A stretch of 64,000 nucleotides of DNA from NCBI GenBank assembly GCA_963281255.1, contig OY725491.1, positions 4,080,857 to 4,144,856 on the forward strand. Direction: 5' to 3'. Positions 1-10,915 of the stretch are shown in pieces. This stretch comes from Aphrocallistes beatrix. Taxonomy: Eukaryota > Porifera > Hexactinellida > Sceptrulophora > Aphrocallistidae. The notes under the pieces are model-generated. The model saw nothing but the letters and a program-made list of their open reading frames with translations. It had not been told where the DNA came from and searched no databases. Each line of letters begins with the position of its first letter. The stretch's first letter is position 1. Position numbers and translations under genes: made by a program.

Positions 1-454
1 ATCGGCCATTCGACTCCTTCCGGCGTACCTAAACCGGGGAAAGATGGAATAACGCGTGGTCTTAGCGGTGATGCAAAAGGAGACATTGGACGACGCTTTT
101 AAACTATTGAAAGAAAGGTTAGATCCTCCAACAGATATATTCCAGGCGACAAGCAAGTTCCGTCAAATGGTGTGGCCAGTGGTAGAACTGGTTTATGATT
201 TCTTCAGCCGTTACTTAGAGAAAGGTTTGAGAGCAGGGTTGTCTACAAAAAAGATATGCATTTTTATGACCACACAACTTCCATGCGAGGTAAGCCAGCA
301 AGCCAAAGATTGGATCAATTCCAAGGAAGCCGACTTCACCGAAGAGGACGGGATGCTGTTAGCGGTCAAGATTAGAGAAACGTTCATATCGAAAGGAGTA
401 CCGATGAGTCAAGGGCATAGAGATCGAGCAACGGAAAAGGTTGCGAAAAATTAA
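1..454 (+). pseudogene. Gypsy-type Gag fragment
   Basis: An open frame of 132 codons starts at 56 and the same element continues from the window edge. The segment LDDAFKLLKERLDPP resembles the helical Gag of Ty3/gypsy retroelements, and a similar segment (LKTLEDSLDPP) occurs at 30863-31024. Gag would package the element RNA in cytoplasmic particles. A CCHC-like stretch and a protease-like segment follow within 450 bases, so the order is gag-protease-RT as in gypsy elements. The start is lost or lies outside the window, and the frame ends at 454 with later parts in other frames, so this is a decayed copy. Assignment rests on order and motif resemblance rather than on a full domain. Confidence 0.6.
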
Positions 455-1107
455 TCGCAAAGTTGTACGCCACCGGAAAGTCAAAGCGAAACTTCGAGTC
501 CCAGGGGGTGAGAGTCGTTCGAAACAAAACCTACCAGAGAAGGGATACGCCCCGCAACAGAGGCGAGAAATGGAATGCTATGCGTTTCGAGAATCTCGGA
601 ATTACTCCAATAAATTGTTGGACATGTGGACAGCGGGGTCACAAGTCGTGGGAAGGACAAATAAATTTCAAGGAAATCAGAAGGCTTGGAGATTGCGAGG
701 TGGGAGTGAGGGGCCAATGCTATTAGTGGGTCCAGGAGAAGACGCGGTCACCATTCAAATTCAGATATGCCACAGGAGGACTAGCGCAATGCTCGATACA
801 GGAGCTAGGCCGAGTGTAATCGGCCGAAGTACATTGCAATCCCTCAATATACAACTGTACATTGTCCAATCTCCGAGTAGTGTTCGGGTTGTGTGATACC
901 CCAATTCAAGTGGTGGGGTACATCGATGCAGAGATACGCGTGGGTGCACATACTCCAATCATTCAGCGTTTGCAAGTACTCGATTCAGACAATCCAACGC
1001 ACATCCTCGTTCGAGGTTTTATGGGAAAAGTCAAGGAAGTGGCGATTGATTTCGAGAAGGGCCGTATCAAACTGGGAAAGGACTCGGAACCAAACAAAAG
1101 GCAGTGA
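455..1107 (+). pseudogene. Gypsy-type zinc-knuckle and aspartic protease remnant
   Basis: A degenerate nucleic-acid-binding knuckle (CWTCGQRGHKSW, around 615-650) keeps C-x2-C-x4-H but lacks the last cysteine. Around 790-825 the residues MLDTGARPSVIG match the active-site loop of retroviral-type aspartic proteases (D-T/S-G-A), which cleave the polyprotein. The pieces lie in different frames (441-896, 463-726 and 862-1107), so several frameshifts are present. Its neighbours are Gag upstream and reverse transcriptase downstream on the same strand. Confidence 0.6.
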
Positions 1108-1277
1108 GCAGCTCAACACCGCTGGCGAGGGCGGAATAGAACAAGTGGCCAGAGTAGAAATCTCAGAAGCAGAACTCATCGAGTTTATCCAAGAGGGAAT
1201 CAAACGAGATATTAAACTTGTTGGCTGAGTCAGCCACGATCTTCGCGGAGGACCCGAAGTGACCAGCGAGAGCGGAG

Positions 1278-1670
1278 ATGAATCACGCCCATGGCGTCGA
1301 ACTGGAATCAAACACCCCATTGCGATCAAGACCTAGGAGAATTCCCCCATCATGGGAAGAGGAAATTACGAAGCAAGTGGACGAGATGTGCATTAACGGC
1401 ATATGCAGACCTTCAAGATCTTCCTGGGCAAGTGATGTATTCTTAGTCAGGAAGAAGGGACAGATGAGATTCGCAGTGGACTACAGGCAGTTGAACTCAA
1501 TTACCAAAAGAGACGCCTACGGACCACCTAACCCTCAATCGATACTGGATAAGCTCGATGGAAGCGTGTATTTTCATGTCTTGACGTGGCCAGCGCATAC
1601 TGGTGCGTACACATGAAAGAAGAGGACGTAGAGAAGACAGCATTTCATACCCCAAGGGGATTATATGAAA
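1278..1670 (+). pseudogene. Gypsy-type reverse transcriptase, 5' part
   Basis: The translation contains SSWASDVFLVRKKG and FAVDYRQLNSITKRDAYG, the first two conserved blocks of Ty3/gypsy reverse transcriptase. After a frame change near 1570 it continues with the LDVASAYW block, which holds the first catalytic aspartate. The domain stops at 1670, where repeat X1 begins, and the YXDD block, RNase H and integrase are missing downstream. The copy is therefore truncated by a later insertion as well as frameshifted. Confidence in the RT assignment is high because block order and spacing fit. Confidence 0.85.
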
Positions 1671-1671
1671 C

Positions 1672-2110
1672 AAGCGCGCTTCGCTTGCTTGCGCTGCGCG
1701 GCTGGCGGACACTTTGTGTCCGCCGGAGGCTCCCTTCGGTCGCCTGGAGGTTACATTGGTTAATTATAAGGGAGATAACATCTCTAAATATGTCCATCTT
1801 AGTGTTAAAACCGATTTCACTCGAAAAATCACCAAATTTGTCAATTTAAAAATTTTTGATGCGTAATGATGACGTCATAACAAAGTGATGAGTCATTATT
1901 TTTAGATGAAAGTCGCATCATATGTGAGACGTGTGTACGTCATAATTCCATGATGAGTCGACATTTTCGTCAGAGCTCAGAACTTACTGGAGCCATAGCC
2001 AAAAGACTCCCACATGCCAAAAATCAGCCTTCTGCGCCCGGCAGTTTCTTCAATCAATTCGTTACAGATATATATATATATATACAATAATCGAGTTTTA
2101 ATAGTAAGGA
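1672..2110 (+). mobile_element. Repeat X, copy X1 (non-autonomous element)
   Basis: The copy starts with the GC-rich block aagcgcgcttcgcttgcttg, followed by a 9-bp stem hairpin (ggcggacac-ttt-gtgtccgcc). It runs through an AT-rich body and ends at caatcaattcgttacaga, a TA microsatellite and the motif aatcgagttttaatag. It carries TGACGTCA at 1870-1877 and a TGAGTCA shortly after. It has no coding capacity. It truncates the gypsy RT. The stem-loop near one end and the microsatellite at the other recall non-autonomous Helitron/Helentron elements, but no terminal CTRR was demonstrated. Confidence 0.75.
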
Positions 2111-2457
2111 TGCTGGTAATAGTCGACTTCCTATTCACTGATAGTGTATTGATTAGCCTAAATGCTATAGTTTTACAGTTATTGGTCAATATATTTTGAT
2201 GGCATATTGGCCCCAAATTTTCCTTAGGAATGCAGGAATGTGTGTACACTCCAATGAAAATTTTCACTCATATTTTCCAACAACTAACTGGTCAGATTTC
2301 ATACACTAAATTAACATTAATATTGTTATTATGGTTGCGGAAAGCATTCAAGAAAATTGGTTAAATTAGTCTTAATTATAGCTTTTTATGTAATATATTG
2401 ATGATCACACACATTTTGATAACTGATTTAAGCACTTGTACAGATTGTTTATACCAC
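2111..2457. other. AT-rich spacer with no gene recognised
   Basis: Short open frames here show no recognisable motif. It sits between repeats X1 and Y1. Confidence 0.5.
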
Positions 2458-3551
2458 AAGCACGCTTCACTTGTTTGCGCTGCGCGGCTTGCAGACACTG
2501 CGTATCCGCAGAGTCGCCCTGCGGACGCCTGGAGTTACTCAATCTGACATATTTTGGGAATTATTTTCCTTTATTATGAACACCTTGGGGACCAAAAAGT
2601 CTGTTCATAATAGAGAGACTTCATATTAAGCGAACTCGACCTAATACAAATCCGATGGAACCTGTTGAATTGGGACCAGAGAGTTTGTTCACAATAAACG
2701 AATGTTCATATTAAGCGGGTTCATAATAAGCAAACCTGTCTGTATAAATATTGTAAACAAAGGTCAACGAATTATTTCTCATATGGATCCGAAAATATAA
2801 TATTCTAAATCTACAGCACTAAAATCTCATGTCAACCGTTGGAAGCTAGTCTCTAGCCTATTTTTGTAATTTTGTTTACTTTATGTATCTATTGTAAACA
2901 AAAGTAATCAAATTGATCGTTAAATTTACTCGAAAATATGATATTCGAAATCTACACCCCTGAAAACTCCATGTCAACCGTTGAAAGCAAGTTTCTAGCA
3001 TATCTTTGAGATTTGTTTACTTTATGTATCTAATATAAACAAAAGTAAACAAATAATTTATCATATACATCTGAAAATATGATATTCGAAATCTACACCC
3101 CTAAAAACCCCATGTCACTCGTTTTAAGCTAGTCTCTAGCATTATTTTCAAAATTCATCAAATGGTGTGAAAATATGTATATAAAGGTGTGAAAATAGGC
3201 ACATAATCCTTTTAGTATTGCCATACATTATAATACATTTAAGATATCAAACATAAGTTGTGGCTTTAAAGTATTAATAACAATGACGATCTATTGTAGT
3301 ATCATACTTGTACAATGATTTCTATATTGTGATAGTATACTCGTAGTCATTTATTTTGTATTGAAAAGGTGTGAAAAATTGTTTTCCATTTTTTTTGCAG
3401 AGATGTGAAAATTTCGCTTAGATCTTAGAACTTAATCGTAGTCATATCATTTGACACCTACATGCCAATTTTCACACCTCTATGACTTCCCAATTCTTCA
3501 ATCAATTCGGACAAACACCACAATAAATCCTAGCATTTTAATATATAAGAT
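2458..3551 (+). mobile_element. Repeat Y, copy Y1
   Basis: It shares the GC-rich start of family X (gcttgcagacactgcg) but has a different body. Three tandem units of about 141 bp each carry aaaatatgatattcgaaatc and cccatgtcaaccgttg. The end is gcattttaatatataagat. A pogo-like MITE lies inside at 2574-2742, because copy Y2 lacks that segment at the same place. It is non-coding. Confidence 0.7.
2574..2742. mobile_element. Pogo-like MITE (TA target)
   Basis: About 170 bp carrying internally repeated gttcataataag / cttattatgaac motifs. Copy Y2 lacks it at the equivalent site, which defines the insertion. Relatives lie at 38961-39139 and 63284-63462. Confidence 0.6.
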
Positions 3552-3554
3552 ACC

Positions 3555-4026
3555 AGCGAGCTTCGCTTGCTTGCGCTGTGCGGGTGGCAGACACTTTGTG
3601 TCCGCCGGAGACGCCCTTTGGGCGCCTGGGATCACATTGATTAATTGTAAGGGAAAAAACATCCCTAAATACGTCTGTCCTACTGTTATTATCGATATCG
3701 CACAAAAATCACCAAATTTGTCAATTTTTTAAATTTTGATGCGTAATGATGACGTCATAACAGAGTGATGATAGTTGCATCATATGTGAGGTATATTAAT
3801 ATACACATTCTATTAAAATCTAAGCCTTCTATAAAATGGCTGAGTTATGGTCGAAAAACTGAAATTTCTGATTATAAAAAAGGTGACAATGACGTCATAA
3901 TTCCATGATGAGTTGACATTTTCTTCTGAGCTCAGAACTTAGTGGAGCCATAGCCAAAATACTTCCACATGCCAAAAATTAGCTTTCTGTGCCTGGCAGT
4001 TTCTTCAATCAATTCGTTAGATATAT
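3555..4026 (+). mobile_element. Repeat X, copy X2
   Basis: It has the same order as X1: GC-rich hairpin start, AT-rich body with two TGACGTCA sites (near 3748 and 3892), and an end at caatcaattcgttag. It directly follows Y1 and is followed by a pogo-like MITE. Confidence 0.75.
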
Positions 4027-4027
4027 A

Positions 4028-4338
4028 CAGTCGACTCCACTTAATAAAGTCACATCGGTCAGAAGATATTTTGATCCGATTAAGCGGAGAACTCTATTAA
4101 CCGAAAATATTTTTGTATTAACCTCTATGTGTGAGAGCTATTCCGGTCCTGCCAAAAGTGGCCCGATTAAGGGGCTGACCCATTTAAACAGTGGCCCTAT
4201 TAACCCTTGAAAGCACTTGGGATTTTTCTATTTATAGTAGTAACCCCAAACTTGTATGGCTTCCCCATTGAAAATGGCTTAAACCGGAAATGACGCAACA
4301 CATTCCTGTGGCAAGCGTGGGTTAAGCGGAGTCGACTG
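4028..4338. mobile_element. Pogo-like MITE with cagtcgactcc termini
   Basis: The termini cagtcgactcc and ggagtcgactg form inverted repeats flanked by TA on both sides. The interior has several gattaagcgg/cttaat motifs. It is 311 bp with no coding capacity. A relative with the same ends lies at 48943-49112. TA duplications and CAG-type ends are typical of pogo/Tigger-derived MITEs. Confidence 0.75.
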
Positions 4339-4363
4339 TATAAATATATATATATATATATAT

Positions 4364-5287
4364 AAGCGCGCTTCGCTTGCTTGCGCTGCGCGGCTTGCGG
4401 ACACGCAGTGTTTGCAGAGTCGCCCTGTGGGCGCCTGGAGTTACTCAATCTAAACTATTTTTGGATTTTTTTCCTTTATATATACTATATTGTAAATAAA
4501 GGTCAACGAAAAACTATTCATATGGATCCGAAAATATGATATTCGAAATCGACACCTCTGAAAACCCCATGTCACCCGTTGGAAGCAAGTTTCTAGCATA
4601 TTTTTGGGATTTGTTTACTTTATGTATCTATTGTAAACAAAGTAAACAAATAATTTATCATATCGATCTGAAAATATGATATTCGAAATCTACGCCCCTG
4701 AAAACCCCATGTCAACCGTTGAAAGCTAGTTTCTAGCCTATTTTTGTAATTTGTTTACTTTATGTATCTAATGTAAACAAAAGTAGACAAATAATCTATC
4801 ATATCGATCTGAAAATATGATATTCGAAATCTACACCCCTAAAAACCCCATGTCAACCTTTGGAAGCTAGCTTTTAGCATAATTTTCAAAATTCGTCAAA
4901 TCGTGTGAAAATATGTATATAAAGGTGTGAAAATATACAAATAACCTTTTTTACTGCCATACACCATAATATATAATTGAGAGATTCATAAAACTTATTG
5001 CTTTGAAGTATTAATTAATTACAGCCTACAATATTGTCGTATAATGATTTCTATTGTGAGAGTGAATCCGTACATAGTATTGTATAGAAAAGGTGTGAAA
5101 AATTGTTTTCCATTTTTTTTGCAGAGGTGTGAAAATTTCGCTTAGATCTTAGAACTTAATCGTAGATTCATTATTTAAAACCTACATGCCAATTTTCGTA
5201 TCTCTACGACTTGCCAATTCTTCACTCAATTCGGACAAACAAACAAACAAACAAACAAAAAAATCCTAGCATTTTAATATATAAGAT
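4364..5287 (+). mobile_element. Repeat Y, copy Y2
   Basis: This copy is the cleanest of its family, without the internal MITE. It has the GC-rich hairpin start, three 141-bp tandem units beginning near 4487, 4630 and 4769, a ttttttttgcagaggtgtg stretch and the end ttttaatatataagat. It is non-coding. Confidence 0.75.
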
Positions 5288-5400
5288 GTCAGTAATATAT
5301 TTCAATGATCTTGCACAGGAAAAGAAATTTTGTCAGTGATGCAAATATGTCTGAAGATATTAACTAATCCCTGGTCCAAAGCATTTAGGGAGTGCCATTT

Positions 5401-6373
5401 CCTTAGTCATAACCTACTGTATATAAGGCTTCACAGTAACTTGCGGATTTGGGACTAGGGATGCGGTAGAAGATGGTTGAACTAATACATGAGCTGCCTT
5501 AAATCATTAACCAAGCACATTAGAGCTTAGGAATGTACTACCAGCATATACAAATATAGTATCAAAGTATCCATATCCGTTGTTAAAATTTATATTAGTC
5601 ACCATATGACTGCGCAATAGGCTATATTTGTTACAGATTTGGAGTGTTTCGCATAGAACTGAGGTGTGATTGAGTTAATTAATTAATACAAATTTTTTTT
5701 TGTTTTCATCAGTTGGGATCATATCTTGAAACCTGCAAGAGCTAGACATTCAAATGTAATTCCATTTGATAACGGATAGACTATTACCTATCGAAATTCA
5801 ATTGTTTACGAGTTATTAGACAATTTATCATATTGGTCACATTTGGTAATTTGTCGAATATCTCGTAAATTATTGAATTTAGACATCGAAATTATATCAT
5901 CGTTTAATAGGAAGTAGTATATTTGCTATCAAATGGAATTACATTTGAATGTCTAGCTATCGTGGTTTTCAAGATATAACTCCAACTGACCAAAACACGT
6001 TTCCATAGCAACACTGGAATGTAGCAACGTTCCATTAAAACTTCAAATTTTTCGTATTAACCCGTTCACATCTCAGTTCTATTCGAAAAATTTACGATAA
6101 AAATACTTAGAAGTGCCCTTATACGAAAATCACCAAATCTGTCACAAATATAGTCCATTGCAATCATATGGTGACTAATCTAAATTTTAACAACGGATAT
6201 GACTACTTTGGTACCATATTTATATATGCTGACAATGCACTCCTAAGCTCTATTGTGCTTTGTTAATGATTTAAGGCAGCTCATGTATTAGTTCAACCAT
6301 CTTCTACCGCATCCATAGTCTCTAATCCGTAAGTTACTGTGAGGCTTTATATACAGTAGACTATGCCTTAGTG
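5401..6373. mobile_element. Foldback element FB1
   Basis: Nearly the whole segment is an imperfect palindrome centred near 5842. The left arm (ctactgtatataaggcttca, gatgcggtagaagatggttg) is mirrored by the right arm (ccatcttctaccgcatcc, ctttatatacagtag). A diverged second copy lies at 29447-30237. It has no ORF. A transcript through it would fold into a long hairpin. Confidence 0.8.
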
Positions 6374-6657
6374 TATAGAATGCTATGATTCATGAATACT
6401 TATATCAGTTTTAATCTGTTTCAACCTTGGTGATAATATATTTCTCAACTAATCTACCTATCATATCCAGTCACTATTTGTGAAATAAGTCAACAATTTA
6501 CAGTCCATTATTAAAGCTTATTTCAGCTGCGTAGTATTACAATTTCTGAAATACCCAAGGATTATCAGTATTCGTATTCGGTTAGGGATCTATTCATGAA
6601 TACTGGTATTCTGTTCAATCGATTTCAACCTTAATTGGAAGTATTATTTAAGGTATA

Positions 6658-6815
6658 CATGGCGGGCGCCATGTTTTATCGGCAGTGGGTGTCCAAAGAG
6701 GGATTTCTCTGAAAGTGGGCGTCCATTTATGAAGGGATACATATTGTACAATATGATAAAACAAGACGCAGTGGGTGTCTGGACACCCAGGACACCCCCA
6801 GTGGCGCCGGCCCTG
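6658..6815. mobile_element. Possible hAT-like MITE
   Basis: The ends catggcgggcgcca and the reverse of cagggccggcgcca are similar inverted repeats around a 130-bp interior with cagtgggtgtc motifs. No clean 8-bp duplication is visible. The rest of 6374-7408 holds no recognisable gene. Confidence 0.35.
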
Positions 6816-7408
6816 GTATCCCAGCGATCTGTAAACAGATGTTTCGTCGCTGATATCTCTTCGAATAGAATTACAAACTGTTTGGAAACATGATTTTGTT
6901 CTAAAGCTTAATAGGATTAATGGTAGATTTTGGAGTATTGTGTATAGGAGCATAGAGAAAGTTGGCGTTTTGGGTTTGAAATAATATCAAATGGTACCCG
7001 AGAGTGGTATTTTTATTTCCTGAGGGGACAGGCGATCATTTATTATTTGTTAGAATGAAAGTGAGGATTCAAAAATCTCATTCAAAAAAATATCAGCGAC
7101 GAAACATCCGCTATTCATGATTTTTCATTTAGTTGAGTAATGTGAGATATGTTCAACTATGACTAATTCAAATCTGAACTTTTAGCAGCTCTTAGAATTT
7201 GAACGTAATGCCCTTCACGAAAAGATGCTATTTAATACTAATTCTAAGGGAAAAAATCAAACGTTCAAATACTTTTGTCAGATTAGTGTATGAGATATTA
7301 GAACTATAACATATTACCAAGGAAATACGTTAAATAAGCAAACAGATTAATTAATCAAATCAAATACAATCACATCAAATATCAGGGAATTAACATACAA
7401 TAATAATC

Positions 7409-8392
7409 TCAACTAAGAAATAAGTTTTCAATATTATTTAGAGTTGGTAGTCCATTATTATCAAGAACTAATGCATATCTCCGATCATCTAAGTTTGTAA
7501 ATGTCCTCGTAGAGATGCTGTGTGTCCCCTCGTAAACCAGCTGATCAACAACATTTTCCGCTTTAATACGAGAAGAAGAAACTCTTTCAGAAGGATGATC
7601 AATAGTGGAGAGTCGCTTATTGCGAACTGAATCAGAAGCGAAATTTGTCAATATATCATCGTATTTGAAGTGGGAAATATTTTGGAATGTGTTCCCATAG
7701 CAAGAAGTATGGTGCGGTTGTAATAATATATGTTCAGGATATTCTTTGCTTTCATAATGAGGACTGCTAAGTTTTTCTGTCTTATATTCATCATCATTAC
7801 TTGAATAACCAGAAAGCCTTGATATATGTCCATTGTTTGATAGAGCTGGAAACTTTTTTTCAGAAATGTTATCATTAATGTTAAAAGAATTAATAGCATT
7901 ATAATCATAATTAATGGGTAAAGGATCGTTGTGAGTAATTTTAAAACAAGAATCACCTTCTATTTGCTTCATCACTATAAGAACGCAAAATATTGAATTA
8001 AAACTTCTTGAATCTGTATTTTGTATTAGGTAATGCTGAGAAGGACAGATAGAACCGGCATGCTGAGACAAATCAATGTTAACATATCCAATCTTATCAT
8101 AAGACTTTCCACCCAATGTTTCACGCCTAAAGGAAATCCGTAATATCACAGGTAATAAATAACCATCACGATTTGCAATGAATTTTGACCTAAAAGCAAT
8201 CTTGTCATTAAAAATTGCAGTGTGATTAGTAATTTCAAATTTCTTCGTTTTACATATAAATCTTGAAAAAGGTTCAACAAGTTTAACCTTTGCAAATATT
8301 TGACCAGAGAGAAAAGGAATAGATTCAAGATCTTGCAGAGTAATTTCAATTTGAAATAAAAACCTTTTTCTTAAAGGATACAAATTGAACAT
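7409..8392 (-). CDS. EEIG1/FAM102-family protein with N-terminal C2 domain
   Basis: A 327-residue ORF with an ATG start. Residues about 8-145 match the NT-type C2 domain of EEIG1/FAM102: a phenylalanine-rich first strand, KVKLVEPFSRF at 36-46, ISFRRETLGGKSYDKIGYV at 86-104 and IDLSQHAG at 106-113. The middle is polar and low in complexity but keeps RLSGYSS at 192-198. The end, ENVVDQLV to GLPTL (279-318), matches the conserved C-terminus. Vertebrate members are somewhat longer and encoded in many exons, while this copy has none. NT-C2 domains are thought to act at membranes or cytoskeleton, and mammalian EEIG1 works in RANK signalling. That role is inferred, not shown here. It could be a host gene or a retrocopy, but the full open frame argues against an old pseudogene. 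No regulatory element is evident. Confidence 0.8.
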   Translation of the reverse strand: MFNLYPLRKRFLFQIEITLQDLESIPFLSGQIFAKVKLVEPFSRFICKTKKFEITNHTAIFNDKIAFRSKFIANRDGYLLPVILRISFRRETLGGKSYDKIGYVNIDLSQHAGSICPSQHYLIQNTDSRSFNSIFCVLIVMKQIEGDSCFKITHNDPLPINYDYNAINSFNINDNISEKKFPALSNNGHISRLSGYSSNDDEYKTEKLSSPHYESKEYPEHILLQPHHTSCYGNTFQNISHFKYDDILTNFASDSVRNKRLSTIDHPSERVSSSRIKAENVVDQLVYEGTHSISTRTFTNLDDRRYALVLDNNGLPTLNNIENLFLS

Positions 8393-8433
8393 AATATAAT
8401 GCTATTAATAATAGGATGCATTTATAATATACA

Positions 8434-8490
8434 TATCCTTGCTATTAAAACTCGACTAATGTTTATCCTTACTATTAAAACTCGAATAAT
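8434..8490 (-). repeat. Terminal motif actcgattaatgt (two copies)
   Basis: The segment ttgctattaaaactcgacta is repeated as ttactattaaaactcgaata. The same motif borders several X copies (2089-2110, 12796-12822, 13558-13584, near 23690 and near 25030), so it probably marks an element terminus. Confidence 0.55.
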
Positions 8491-8518
8491 GTTTGTGTGT
8501 ATATATATATATATATCC

Positions 8519-9010
8519 CTGTAACGAATTGATTGAAGAAACTGGCAGGCACAGAAAGGTGATTTTTGGCATGTGGGAGTTTATTGGCTATGGCTCCACT
8601 AAGTTCTGAGCTCAGACGAAAATGTGGACTCATCATGGAATTATGACGTCATTGTCACATTTTTAAAAGATAAGCAACACAGTTATTCGGGGATAACTCA
8701 GCCATTATAGGAGATAGAAGGCTGGAATTTTAACAGAATCTGTATACTAACATATTCCATATATGATGCAACTATCATCAAAAAATGATGACTCATCACT
8801 CTATTATGACGTCATCACTACGCATCAAAACTTTCAAATTGACTAATTTGGTGATTTTTCGTGCGATATCCATTATAATAGTAGGACAGACGTATTTAGA
8901 GATGTTATTTCCCTTATAATTATCAATGTGACCACAGGCGCCCAAATGGTGCCTCCGGCGGACACAAAGTGTCTGCCAGCCGTGCTGCGCAAGCAAGTGA
9001 AGCGCGCTTG
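8519..9010 (-). mobile_element. Repeat X, copy X3
   Basis: A reverse-oriented copy with its TA-rich end at left (gtaacgaattgattgaag) and the GC-rich hairpin end at right. TGACGTCA is at 8644-8651 and again near 8807, with TGACTCA near 8789. It lies about 130 bp from the start of the EEIG1-like gene. Confidence 0.75.
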
Positions 9011-9024
9011 TTTATATATATATC

Positions 9025-9474
9025 TGTGACGAATTGATTGAATAGAATACAAGGCACAGAAAGCTGATTTTTGGCATGTGGAAGTATTTTAGCTATAGCT
9101 CCACTAGGTTCTGAGCTCAGACGAAAATGATGACTCATCATGGAATTATGACGTCATTATCACTTATTTTAAAAAAGAAATTTCAGTTTTTTGACCATAG
9201 CTCAAACATTTTAGGCGATAGAAGGCTGAAATTTTAATAGAACGTGTATATTAATACAAATGATGACTCATCACTCTGCTATGACGCCATCATTATGCAT
9301 TAAAATTTAAAAAATTGACAAATTTTGTGTTTTTTCGCGCGATTTCGATTATAACAGTTGGACAGACGTATTTAGAGATGTTATTTCCATTATAATTTAT
9401 CAATGTGACCCCAGGAGTCACCAGCGTATACAAAGTGTCCGACAGCCGCATAGCGAAGTAAGCAAAGCGCGCTT
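9025..9474 (-). mobile_element. Repeat X, copy X4
   Basis: It is in tandem with X3 and the same orientation, separated by a short TA microsatellite. It is more diverged at the hairpin end (gtgtccgacagccgcatag). One TGACGTCA and one decayed TGACGCCA are present. Confidence 0.7.
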
Positions 9475-10473
9475 ATATTATATATATCTGAAAGTAATGG
9501 GTACTAAATACAGTTAGGGACAGGATCACTATATACAAAAAACTGGGACCAATACATTACCCAAACCTAACACCCGCGATATTACGAATTTTCGATAATC
9601 TAGGGTTAATGGACTTCAAATTAAATTTATTAATTGATGGATGTTTTCAATATATAATCTTCAATCAAGGTTGAACACGCCTGTCGATTCAATAGTGAAA
9701 AATGTGAAAAAACAGCACCCAATTGAAACAGGAGGATGTTAAAATTTGGTATTACATACCAAAAAGCCTCGTTGATTCGACTGTTTCTCACCCAAAAAAA
9801 CCCACCTCGCAGAATGTATATATAAAACATGTTTGTAAATCTGGGGGGAATGAGGGATATATCCTCCACTTTATGAGGAGGGGGGCACTATAGGATAATT
9901 CTGCAACTATTTGTGTGAGAAGAGCATTGGTCTCAAGTGACTCGCATTTGAGTAGTAAAACCCGCATTCTTGCTAAAATATTAATTTCTCGCAAACAATT
10001 AAATCTGATAGTCATAAGTTGATAGATTTAATCACAATCAGTTAAGAACCATTCAATTTACCTAGAAATACATTAAAAATTCGAGAAATAGCATTTCAGT
10101 TGGAATAATTCTGAAAGGTTTGCTTGGGACATGGTCAGGATCCCCTGTATCACACATCTCAGACGTAAACAATTTTTAATCTAGAAGCAAAGATTTAGAA
10201 AATATTAATACCAAACCTGGGATAGGGCAAGTACGCTTCAGAATCCAAAACCTGGTGATTATGGTACCTATCGACTATGGTGACTTATATTTGGCTGACT
10301 CAAACTTAGGACCTATGCACGAGCATTTTATTTATTGTCCTCAGTGAACTGAGAAATTGAATTTTATCTCGAAAGGACAGAGCTCCAATATATATAGATA
10401 TGTAATACGCATAGTAGGACAGCATTTCCAGTAGGCGTAAATCATTTTGAGAATCATACCTAATTATACCATA
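9475..10473. other. About 1 kb with no gene or repeat recognised
   Basis: Short open frames on the minus strand (9630-10015) show no domain signature. No inverted or tandem repeat was noticed. Confidence 0.5.
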
Positions 10474-10915
10474 CAAACGCGCTTTGCATTCTTGCGCTGC
10501 GCGGCTGGTCGACACTTTGCGTCCGCCAGAAGGAAGATAACATCTCTAATATGTCTGTCTTACTGTTATAATCGATATCGCACGAAAAATCACCAATTTG
10601 TCAATTTATAAAATTTTGATGCGTAATGATGAATCATAACAGAGTGATGAGTTATCATTTTTAGTGCAGCTCCTATAGGGAGATGCCTTTATGGCATGGA
10701 CGGAGTATCTCGTCCGTCCGTATGTATGTATGTATGTATGTCCGTACGCGCGCAACTGCGAAATCTAACAGTCCGAATTTTACCAAATTTCGCAAGTAGG
10801 ATATCTTTATGGTGTAGATGTGCACCGTCAACATTTTTTCGCAAAATCTCATCACTTCCGGTATTTATGAGTATATATTCATATTTTAACACCTCCACTG
10901 CAAAGATTTGTTTAA

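Noticed and set aside
1690-1740. Rho-independent terminator at the GC-rich hairpin
   Set aside because: It is not a bacterial context, there is no U tract, and the hairpin is part of a dispersed repeat.
9630-10015. Overlapping minus-strand frames as a gene
   Set aside because: No start context, no motif and frame lengths expected by chance in AT-rich DNA.
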